The position numbers and the translations under genes are program-made. Of a DNA stretch of 64,000 nucleotides, positions 44,600-53,269 are shown piece after piece. Source of the stretch: Schizochytrium sp. TIO01 (lineage: Eukaryota > Sar > Bigyra > Thraustochytrida > Thraustochytriidae); NCBI GenBank assembly GCA_004764695.1, contig SMSO01000007.1:770001-834000 (forward strand). Reading direction: 5' to 3'. The notes beneath the pieces are model-generated. The model made no database searches. It saw only the letters and a program-made list of their open reading frames with translations, and was not told the origin of the DNA. Every line of letters begins with the position of its first letter. The first letter of the stretch is position 1.

Positions 44600-46324
44600 A
44601 TGTCAGATTCAGCGAAAGGCTCTGGGAGCATGGTGATCCTCACAAAACGAGGTAAAGCAGACAAACCAGAGACTCAGAAGCCTGTGCCTCCACCTCCGCG
44701 AGACCTACTAAAGTCTAAGGCCAATGGTCGCGGTAGTATGCAGCGGCTCGGGGTTCCTAACTTGTACCGGATGCCAAGTCGGATGAAATCGATGAGGAGG
44801 TCTGGGTCGTCCATTAGTCGACGCGAGAGCGATCTGTCTGTCATTTCTGTAGAGAACCGGCGCCGCGAGCTTGATCAAATTGCCACTGCAACAGGCATAG
44901 ATAATGATCTAAATAACCTTGGAAACGAAGCGCTCGATCAAAAAACTCTCGAGACTCTAAGGAAAAACTACGTACGTAGATTGAGCCTCGAGATCCTTGC
45001 TTCCACAGACGCATCTACAAGGACTGAAATGCAATGCGATATACTCCTTGAACTTTTACAGGATGACACGTTTTTCTCGGATTTGAGTGAAAGTGTAAGA
45101 CGTGAACTATGCCACGTTATGGGCTACAAGTGCTTAGACCCTGAACAACCAGTATTTCGCAAAGGTGATGAAGGAGATAATTTTTATATCATTTTAACCG
45201 GCTGTGTGGCTGTGTACACTAATCTTACAGGTGAGGGAATGCCTTTGGCAGAACTTCGCGAAGGGCAAAGTTTTGGTGAAGTGGCGTTAGCCAACGATGC
45301 TCCACGGAGTGCAACTATCATAACAAGAGACCCGAGCGAGCTTCTTTTTATTTCCAAAAATGACTACCGTGCTATTTTGCGAAAGCTTCAGGCACACGAA
45401 TACAGCGAAAAGGCAAATTGTTTTAAAACATTGCCACACTTCAGACGTTTGGATAAATATTCTTTGATGGGTCTCATCAAAGCGTGCAAAATTGTCAAAA
45501 TTGCACCAAACACAGTTGTATGTAAACAAGGTGAAGAGGTGTCGCATATTTACATTGTTATGAAAGGAAGGTGTCGCTTGATTAAGAGGATCAATGTACC
45601 ACGCATTAAAACGCATGTGGGGGAATCTATGACAGCGGATTGGCTTGCTGACAAAGCTGAGTGCTTTATCGAAGCTGAGCAGCTTGAAGAAGGGAGCTTC
45701 TTTGGTGAAAGTGGTATACTAGTTCTTGAAAAAGGTGAAGCACAGCTGCTCCCAGAATCTGGCCAAAGGGAGTCTATTATAAGCCCAGGTAACCAGTCCG
45801 ACCTAGATAGTATCTCAGAAAACATGAATAGCAGAAAAAACAATAGTACGAGTTCACGAGGTAGTCAGAATCATCGATCATCAACAAGGTCTTCGCGTCT
45901 CTTGCAAATTCAGACCGATGGAGAGCATAACGCTGCTTTAGCAGCTGCAAATGTAGCCAATGGGGCAAAGCGTCCAAGGAGACCAAGTCAGATCTTGAAG
46001 GCTGCTGCTCCTGAGTTTTACCCAGCCAGTCTTGTAACAGATCGTGAGACAAAATTTCTCGTGGTTCGATTAGTTGACTTTTTGAGATGTGCGCATAAGA
46101 ACACTGGAACGGAGACAAATAAAGATGAACTCTTGCAGTTTGCCTCGTATCGAGCTCTTACACTGCATCCACGAACAATTCGTGCCAAATTGATCAATCA
46201 GATCAATTGGGAACGCAAGAAACGTCTTGTACTTCTGGAAGCGAAAATTCCAAAATATGTTGCTGCAATGCAGCGAGCTTCTCTCTACTCACCTGTGCAG
46301 CACGAAACGCCCTTCCGCTGCTAA
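44600..46324 (+). CDS. Protein with two cyclic-nucleotide-binding domains
   Basis: 574 aa. The N-terminal about 150 residues are basic/Ser-rich and disordered. CNBD1 (about 157-265) has a canonical phosphate-binding cassette, FGEVALANDAPRSATII, with the Glu and Arg that contact cAMP/cGMP. CNBD2 (from about 277) has FKTLPHFRRLDKYSL and a cassette start GSFFGESGILV, but no Arg-Ala pair follows. Instead there is a roughly 90-residue Ser/Asn-rich insert (about 385-470), after which ETKFLVVRLVDFLR resumes the fold. CNBD2 is therefore probably unable to bind nucleotide. There is no kinase, channel or PKA dimerisation domain. It resembles a PKA regulatory subunit in having tandem CNBDs, but no inhibitor motif is obvious. 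Function: cyclic-nucleotide sensor, partner unknown. Confidence 0.85.
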   Translation: MSDSAKGSGSMVILTKRGKADKPETQKPVPPPPRDLLKSKANGRGSMQRLGVPNLYRMPSRMKSMRRSGSSISRRESDLSVISVENRRRELDQIATATGIDNDLNNLGNEALDQKTLETLRKNYVRRLSLEILASTDASTRTEMQCDILLELLQDDTFFSDLSESVRRELCHVMGYKCLDPEQPVFRKGDEGDNFYIILTGCVAVYTNLTGEGMPLAELREGQSFGEVALANDAPRSATIITRDPSELLFISKNDYRAILRKLQAHEYSEKANCFKTLPHFRRLDKYSLMGLIKACKIVKIAPNTVVCKQGEEVSHIYIVMKGRCRLIKRINVPRIKTHVGESMTADWLADKAECFIEAEQLEEGSFFGESGILVLEKGEAQLLPESGQRESIISPGNQSDLDSISENMNSRKNNSTSSRGSQNHRSSTRSSRLLQIQTDGEHNAALAAANVANGAKRPRRPSQILKAAAPEFYPASLVTDRETKFLVVRLVDFLRCAHKNTGTETNKDELLQFASYRALTLHPRTIRAKLINQINWERKKRLVLLEAKIPKYVAAMQRASLYSPVQHETPFRC

Positions 46325-46979
46325 TAGACACTCAAGCGAAGGGTGTCTCCATTTTATTTTATTTTATTAAAGGGTCGATTTACCTCTTTTTCATCGTTTT
46401 GTGCGCGCTCTCAAATTCACAATAGTACCTACTATACTACTAGCATCCTGATTACTCAAACCCCAATTTTAATTCTTGTCTAAAATTCAATATTTTCTTT
46501 TGGTCTACCTAACACATTTCTAATCATACTACACAAATATTGCGCAAAACCAAGTAAGGTACTAACTTACAATGGTTTCCCCGGGAGTATGAGCTTGTAC
46601 TACTCAAGGGCTACTGAAGTTTCAACTTCCCCAGGTACTGTTTCCATGAAGTTGCAAAACTTGAGAGCGTGCGCACTCTCTCCCTATCGTTCTCGAAACA
46701 TACCTATTATTTTACCTTACAAACCTGAGAGCAAACTCTGTCAACCCCTTGAGCAACAAAACAAGCAACCTCAATCGAGAGCTCCTGTTCTCTGCCGTCA
46801 GTACATCTATCCTGCTCCACCCTGTGACCAGACCAGCTAATTCTCAAGAAGCACGCCACGGGAAGCAAACTTTCCGTTTGCTCGTTTTCAGACGTGCAAA
46901 AAGAAAAGAAAAGAAAAGCAAAAGACAAAGACAAAGACAAACTCTACAACTCCGGCGGCTAAGGTCGGCCCGTGCGGGC
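46325..46979. other. Spacer and 5' region of the Wss1-like gene
   Basis: No supported gene. The Wss1-like frame is open upstream to 46749, but that part is read through AAGAAAAG/AAGACA repeats (46899-46940) and lacks family features. Confidence 0.55.
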
Positions 46980-48314
46980 ATGTCAGCGGGACCTGGCGGC
47001 GGGCGTGGCCTTGCCCCACGTCGCTTCGACCTAGTAGGCTGCATCTCTGCGTCCAGCTCTCTCCCTCGCCGCGAGGAGGCGCAACATGTGCTGGAGCGCA
47101 TTGCCGCTGCTGTAGAGCCCCTCATGAGGCGCCGGGGATGGTCCGTGCAGCGTCTGGAAGAGATGGTGCCGCGACAACAAGGACTCTTGGGCATGAACGT
47201 GAACCGTGGTGCCAAAATCCTGCTAAAGCTCCGCGATGCTGGAGCTTTCCTGCCTTTCGAGCAGACTCTAGACACCATGCTTCACGAGCTCGTGCATATG
47301 GAGATCGGTCCGCACAATGCTTCGTTTTACCAAATGTGGGATCAACTGCGAGACGAATGTGAACGAGATTTTGCTGCCAGTGGCCGCAAACCAAACCCAT
47401 CAGATCCTTACTCTTCAACAACCTCAGTCATCGCCTTCAGCGGCGAAGGTCGCCGCCTTGGTGGGAATCTCAAGCAGCCAGCCTCAGCGACAGGCCTGCG
47501 GGCTGCAGCGAGAATGGCAGCAGAGAGGAGACTCGGCGTAGGCGGCAGAAGACTAGGCGGAGCCGTGGGCGATGGTAGATCAGACCTAGGGACGGGACTC
47601 ACACCCAAGGAAAGAGCCCGAGCGGCAGCCGAACGACGTAGACAGAAACAGTGCACGTGCATTGCGTTAGAGGATGGCCATGACAGAGATCAGGAGCTCG
47701 ATGGCGATATAGATCTAAGTGTAACGGAGGAAGGCGAAAGAAGTAAGGCTGGCCAGGTGCTGGCGGGCTCTTCATCAACGGATGTTCCTGAGAATGGAGT
47801 GAAGGAGGCGCGCATTAACGCGGGGGAGAAGCAAACTCAGGAGAAGAAGAGACCGAGGGAGTCGTTGAATACTGGGTTAGAGAACAGTCTTAATGCTGAG
47901 GTCGTTGAAATTGATGTCTCGTGCAAACAAGGATCTGGGAAGGGTCTGCGCCCTGTTTCTTCTTCATCCTTTCTTTCAAAGTCAAATAACAATATTGAAA
48001 TTAGTGCCCACAACGGGATCAAGACAGTGCAGCAAGACAATGCAAAGCGCCGCAGAAGCAATCCAACTGTTCGGCGTAATCATGCCAAAGATGTTTTGAA
48101 CAGAGCTTGGGGTTGCCCTACTTGTACGTATATTAATGCTGAAACTCCACATCGAAGTTGTACCGCGTGTGGAGGGCAGCGACCTTCAGAGTCATATCTC
48201 TGGACATGTATATTTTGTGGACTAGAAAACTCCATAGACGCGGCCAAGTGCCTACGTTGCTCTAGCAAAAAACCTCGTCGTGTGAAACCATCTGGTTTTG
48301 TTGATCTAACATAA
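46980..48314 (+). CDS. WLM-domain metalloprotease, Wss1/SPRTN-like, with SHP box and two RanBP2-type zinc fingers
   Basis: 444 aa from the ATG at 46980. Wss1/SPRTN proteases cut proteins crosslinked to DNA. The WLM domain occupies about 1-150 with the zinc site HELVHMEIGPH (His102, Glu103, His106, His112). FSGEGRRLGG (about 153-162) is a clear SHP box, the Cdc48/p97-binding motif of yeast Wss1. VVEIDVS (about 304) resembles a SUMO-interacting motif. The C-terminus carries two RanBP2-type fingers, WGCPTCTYINAETPHRSC (about 376) and WTCIFCGLENSIDAAKC (about 409), each with four Cys. Domain order is catalytic, SHP, disordered, SIM-like, fingers. I infer a nuclear SUMO/Cdc48-linked DNA-protein crosslink repair enzyme. 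Upstream open sequence is probably 5' UTR. Confidence 0.9.
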   Translation: MSAGPGGGRGLAPRRFDLVGCISASSSLPRREEAQHVLERIAAAVEPLMRRRGWSVQRLEEMVPRQQGLLGMNVNRGAKILLKLRDAGAFLPFEQTLDTMLHELVHMEIGPHNASFYQMWDQLRDECERDFAASGRKPNPSDPYSSTTSVIAFSGEGRRLGGNLKQPASATGLRAAARMAAERRLGVGGRRLGGAVGDGRSDLGTGLTPKERARAAAERRRQKQCTCIALEDGHDRDQELDGDIDLSVTEEGERSKAGQVLAGSSSTDVPENGVKEARINAGEKQTQEKKRPRESLNTGLENSLNAEVVEIDVSCKQGSGKGLRPVSSSSFLSKSNNNIEISAHNGIKTVQQDNAKRRRSNPTVRRNHAKDVLNRAWGCPTCTYINAETPHRSCTACGGQRPSESYLWTCIFCGLENSIDAAKCLRCSSKKPRRVKPSGFVDLT

Positions 48315-48550
48315 CCAGCTTCTCAAGCTTGTATGTGTCATATTAAATCATGTGTATCTTGTATTTCTTTTGTTGGACAATATTGTTTTTTAGCAAAGAG
48401 TCATTCGGACAAGGCATAATAAAAGTTAACGAGGACTTATGGAAACTCAAGGGTACTTGCTCACTAGGCACCAGGTTCAATAATACAAACGATTTTAGTT
48501 AAACATTTAATAAACAGGATGTGGATTTTTGGTTCATAGTAAGTAGGTCA

Positions 48551-49075
48551 TAATGAGATGTGGTTATGATTACTTAGAGGTATTTGGGGAAATGTCTGAG
48601 GTGATAGTAGTCAGTTAGTATTATGACTAGGATTGTCTTGTTGAATGTGCTTGATAGATTCAAGTGCTTTTAGTCGCTTTGGTATTTCGGGTCTGCTTGT
48701 CAGGTTTGTCGAGCGCACCCACTTCTTAGTGTTGCGTATTCCACTCCCCTTGCTTCCTCTCCTTTAAGGCCCATGAATCCTATTCAATAATGAGAGCGCC
48801 AATGGCGACTACTCTGCAATAAACATAATTTCTGCAGAGTAGCTTGTGCTGTGAAGCGTGCAGAGATAGTCTGACAAAGATGGCAAGCTCAAGAGAAGGA
48901 GAAAAAGGATTATATATGAGTTGTTGGGATTTGTTTCGGGTCTGGATGCACGCAGAGATGAATGTATCATGCTAGTCCAAAACATTGTGTCGAATATGAG
49001 AGTTATGTTCTCTGACAGGGGGGTTTGGTTAGGTTAGGGTTAGTGTGAGCTTGGTTAGGTTAGGTTAGGTTAGGC
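48551..49075 (-). repeat. Solo LTR, inverted relative to the adjacent copia element
   Basis: Reverse complement of the 5' LTR at 49154-49584. Matching blocks run from CTTAGAGGTATTTGGGGAAA (48573) through ATATATGAGTTGTTGGGAT (48914) to the GGTTAGG tract at 49051-49074. It is longer than its partner because of indels. No gag or primer site lies beyond it, so it is a solo LTR or a rearranged end. The ends are set by where the similarity stops (about +/-5 bp). Confidence 0.75.
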
Positions 49076-49153
49076 GTGAATCAAGTAGGTACACCTTTTC
49101 ACCTTGCAAAGTCCTGTCGTAAAGATGTATTGAAGTAATATACAGCCAGCTAC

Positions 49154-49584
49154 TGCCTAACCTCACCTAACCTAACCAAGCTGTCCTGCCCGACACAGCC
49201 TGTGTATTGGACTGACATCATACATTCATCCCTGCCTGTTATCTCGACGCGAAACCCCAATAACTCATATATCATCCTCTTTCTCTTTCTCCTGAGTTCG
49301 CCATCCTTGTCAGACCACCTTTGCACACTTCAGTAAGCCCTTCTCAGTAATAACTCGATGGGAACAAAGCAAGAGCCTTACCCAGGGAACGAAGGGAACA
49401 AAGCAAGCATCGAGAGGAGTTTGCAAAGCAAACCTGACAAGCAGACCCGAAATACCAAAGCGACCAGAAGCACTTAAATCTATCAAGCGCATTCAACAAG
49501 ACAACCCTAGCTACAATACTAACTAACTACTATCACCTAAGACATTTCCCCAAATACCTAAGTAATCATAACCACGTCTCACTA
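49154..49584 (+). repeat. 5' LTR of Ty1/copia-type element
   Basis: Begins TGCCTAACC and ends just before GGTTATGG (49585-49592). That octamer is the start of the primer-binding site used by copia-type elements that prime on an internal piece of initiator tRNA-Met. No 3' LTR is found downstream. The end CTCACTA lacks the usual terminal CA. Confidence 0.65.
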
Positions 49585-49595
49585 GGTTATGGAAA

Positions 49596-50510
49596 ATGTC
49601 TCAACAAGAAGAAAGCGCAACCTCCCCGTCTCATACAGGCGTGATGGCCGGTGCCAACCGAGAAAATACGAGGATAGTGAGTGATGCCATCTTTGATCAC
49701 TCAAGGCAGAATTTACCCAGAATAAAGGTTGGTGGAGCGGATACCTGGAGAATAGCTCGTAGGCAATTACTTGCGCAGATGGATAAAAGGAAACTAAAGC
49801 CAGAAACAATACGAGCATGCACAGATCCAGCCACTAAACGTGATATGGATGCAAAGCTATTTGCCTTTATAGTAACTGAAGCAAACTTACAATCAGACTT
49901 GTTTCTTATCATAAACAAGGACAACGCAGCTATGTCAGGCCTCAAGGCATGGGATAACCTCGAATCGCATTTCATATCGAAAAACAATAGAGAAGCCGTA
50001 GCTTTGATAAATGAATTTTCATCCTTAATCTCAAGAAGAGAAATCCTCGCGAGACAACGACAAGGTAAACCAGCTTTCAAGCTTCTTTATCGTCAGGCAG
50101 AAGCAGTCGTGGAAGAACTACTCACATATGTGGACCCAAACAATGCGGCAAAAGAAATAGCCTCATTAATGATACTCGCAACACTTGATAACATAGAGTC
50201 ATACTCATCCAGTTATGAACTCAAGACAATCCTCGCGGGTAAGAGAAAGAACCTACATTTAGATGCAGAGGAACTTAGTAATGTAACACCTGACGTAAAA
50301 GATCATCCGTCGTTGCAAATAGTCCGAGAACCAGTTCAACAATCGACTATGATGACACAAGGTCCACCCAATCAACAAAATAACAGCCAGTACAATCGCA
50401 AACGCTCGTACCGGAGCACCATTGTATGCAAAAGGTGTGGCAAAAAGGGACACTATGGTAACGAATGCAGAACCAATCCAGACCCACAATCGCGCCAACA
50501 GTATCGATAA
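49596..50510 (+). CDS. Copia-type Gag with CCHC zinc knuckle
   Basis: 304 aa. Structural protein of the retrotransposon particle. The N-terminal two-thirds is helical capsid-like sequence. The C-terminus carries the zinc knuckle CKRCGKKGHYGNEC (C-x2-C-x4-H-x4-C). The ATG lies 11 nt after the LTR end. The frame is intact while the downstream pol is broken, which fits either recent death of pol or Gag used in trans. Confidence 0.85.
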   Translation: MSQQEESATSPSHTGVMAGANRENTRIVSDAIFDHSRQNLPRIKVGGADTWRIARRQLLAQMDKRKLKPETIRACTDPATKRDMDAKLFAFIVTEANLQSDLFLIINKDNAAMSGLKAWDNLESHFISKNNREAVALINEFSSLISRREILARQRQGKPAFKLLYRQAEAVVEELLTYVDPNNAAKEIASLMILATLDNIESYSSSYELKTILAGKRKNLHLDAEELSNVTPDVKDHPSLQIVREPVQQSTMMTQGPPNQQNNSQYNRKRSYRSTIVCKRCGKKGHYGNECRTNPDPQSRQQYR

Positions 50511-51839
50511 CGCCCACACAAGGCTCAACGACCTTCGCTTCCAGCAAACAATCGAGATGCAGATTCAGCTGTAAGTAGCCATGTAAAACATTCATATTCC
50601 TACAAACTCAACTGACTCGACTACGAACAGCAACAGCTTTGATACTTATGTCGATGGTTACGGATTCGACGTGGGACCCCCATTACCCTCCAACATGGCT
50701 ATCCTAGATACGGGATGCACAAGAACCATTACTGTCAATCGCGTTGTATTCCAAGAATGATGACATCATTATGAATCGCGTACTCAACTGTTTTCTAGAT
50801 CCAATGAACTCTGAAATGCTAACCTCACCTGCATTCCCGCATACTTCACATGATACATCCGATACCAGGGTTGATGTATCGAACTCTACTAAGCTTACTC
50901 CTTCATTTGAAACACTCTTGGGGACTAACAGCCCTCCTATGAACACACCCTAAAATAGTGCTGTGATAGCTTCGCCGCATGAACACACTGCAATGGCTTT
51001 ACCGCCTGACAAAGATAGATAGAATGACCTCACCGTCTCCATTTAGTATTTTATCACCCACTCTAAATGAACCAATTCTGAGTTCCCCTCTTTTATCCAG
51101 ACGTGCAACGAGTGCGGTCTTGTTAATGAATGAAAAACCTGACTTCGCTAACCACGGATCAGATGATTATGAGAACCCTGACTTCGCTAACCCCGAATCA
51201 GACGACATGAGAAACGTGGCTTCGCTAACCACGAATTAGATGATTATGAATCAAATAGAAGTACACATGATCAAAATGCACTACCCCGAATATCTTCCCA
51301 TGATGCAGGAGATGATGATGATAACGATAATGATTATAAACCCTCACAGGAATCTACCATAACAACAGAAATCAGACGTAACAGTCGTACACGAATTCGA
51401 GTTACACGTATTAACATTGTCTCTGCAACTGCATTTGATGCAGCAAATAGACATACATACAGTGCACTGACTATACCAGTAGCCCGAATGGGGGAGCAGT
51501 CCCAACCAGACCTTTCAGGAATGGGGGAGCATGTTTCCATGACACATACTCAACACGGGACCAAGCGTCCACGATCTGACGGAACCTTTCATGCTTCACG
51601 TCAGGGGGGGGTCTAACAAATTCTGTAAAGCAGAAAACCAATAACATCAATGTCATGTTAACAACACAAAAGCCCGTCATACGACTGACTTCAAATATCA
51701 CTGTTCCAAAGACATAAAAAGAATTCACAAAGATGCAGCCCGAAGACCAGGAACCTTAGATAGAAGCTATTCAGAAAGAACTGTCAAACCTTGAACGACG
51801 CGGCACTTTCCTACTGGTCCCAAGATCGACTGCAACCAC

Positions 51840-52387
51840 AGGTACCATGGGAGCCAGATGGGTATTCACTTACAATGAAATCGAAGACATCGCAAAAGCA
51901 CGGCTAGTTGTGCAAGGCTTTGACGAACCACTCCAATCGAAAGTGGGTGTCTATGCACCAACATCAGACGCTTAACACTTCGAACTGCTATTGTAGTTGC
52001 TCTAACTCGAAATTGGGAAATAGCAGTACTAGATGTATTCGCAGCTTTTTTTATCAAGCAGAAATCGACCACGAAGACAAGAATATCTTTGTGGAACCAC
52101 CTGAAGATGTAACAGTCCCGAATGGACACGTTTATAAATTAGCTCGCTCACTTTATGGCCTTCGTACAAGTCCGAAGCGTTGGTCCCAACATTTGTCAAA
52201 GACACTCTTTGACAGTGGACGCAGGAAAAGCAAATTTAATCCCAGTTGCTACATGAATAACAACTCCATTATCATTACTCATGTCGATGACCTTTCCATA
52301 TTTGGAACAACAAATGCGGTACAAGACCATCCGAAGCAGGAACAACACAAGGACTCCAGATCGATTCTGAGAAATTACTTTGCTTAG
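51840..52387 (+). pseudogene. Copia reverse-transcriptase fragment
   Basis: Read in more than one frame with in-frame stops. Recognisable blocks: GARWVFTYNEIED, AKARLVVQGF, then ILVEPPEDVTVPNGHVYKLA-like sequence (52090-52140) and SLYGLRTSPKRWSQHL, YMNNNSIIITHVDDL. The YVDD-type active site is present as HVDD. The frame ends soon after, with no RNase H. Confidence 0.8.
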
Positions 52388-53269
52388 GACAGACTAAGAC
52401 CTTGTGAGTGTTTCTTGTGTTTTTCAAAGAATACTCCACAAAAATGTTGATGTTGCAGGATCTTTACAAGACGTTTGGCGAGTTCTTCCTTGCCATAAAA
52501 TTTTGCTAATGCAGCCCTTGCCTTTATCTATTTCCGTAGAAGAGTAGCTCTGCATTGTCTAAATCTTTGTAAAAGAACAACTATCGTCCTTTCAATATTT
52601 CTGAGAGATTCATTTTACTCCCAACGCTTTTCTCGGCCTCGCTTTGCCTTTGCTGAAGCTTGTAATAAATGTCCCTTATTTGTTTATCCTAGCGTGAGAA
52701 GACTTTGAATGCACCGGGTGATTATTAGCTTTTTAATCATTTTAAAAAATTGCGATCTCCAAGGATCTCTTCAAATGTAGACAACGTCTCAGGGTAAAAT
52801 ATTCCCATTGTACCAGTGTTGCAAATGATTATTTCAGGTTGTAGGGCGTCAATGTGCCCTCATCTTTCCTAGATGACTTTGCACACACATACCCATGGGT
52901 AGTTATGTTCTGATGACTCAGAGAAGTGCTGGAAAAGTATATAATTTAGTCACAAAACATAGAGCGAAGAGTATGCATTCAACGCACCTGACTTGTCAGA
53001 ATAACTCTTTTATTTGAAAAAAATCGCGTTGTGCATGCTAGAGAAGTGCCAAAGAGTTTTCAATCCTATTATATCGCTGAGATACCGATGCTGAGTAGTT
53101 GAAGGTTTCGAGAAACGTCTAGAGACTCTACTTGAGAGGAAGCTCAATTTGCGGACGCACTTTTCACTTCACTGTTAGAACTTTGCTCTAAATTTTCACA
53201 CAACGCAGGTGGGACAGGAGAGGGGGCGACCGATGTTTTCGTTATTTGACTACTTGCCTTCAAATTGCA
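52388..53269. other. Spacer inside the mobile-element island
   Basis: No gene or recognisable element sequence. I could not see a terminal inverted repeat of the neighbouring transposase gene here. Confidence 0.5.

Larger units (their letters stand above)
49585..52387 (+). mobile_element. Ty1/copia-type LTR retrotransposon, internally deleted and 3' truncated
   Basis: Order seen: primer-binding-site-like GGTTATGG, intact gag (49596-50510), aspartic-protease core NMAILDTGCTRTI near 50695, a region with EIRRNSRTRIRVTR typical of the integrase/RT linker near 51360, then reverse-transcriptase segments with several stops and shifts. RT pieces are ARWVFTYNEIED, KARLVVQGFDE, LARSLYGLRTSPKRW and the active site HVDDLSIFG (about 52278). 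Integrase is not found in the short interval between protease and linker. RNase H and the 3' LTR are absent. The copy is dead, although gag is still open. Confidence 0.85.

Noticed and set aside
46749-46979. Longer N-terminus of the Wss1-like protein
   Set aside because: Read through simple repeats and not similar to the family; the ATG at 46980 sits just before the WLM domain.
49021-49075. TTAGG-like repeats as a telomere or chromosome end
   Set aside because: Short, imperfect and inside an LTR with genes on both sides; interstitial only.
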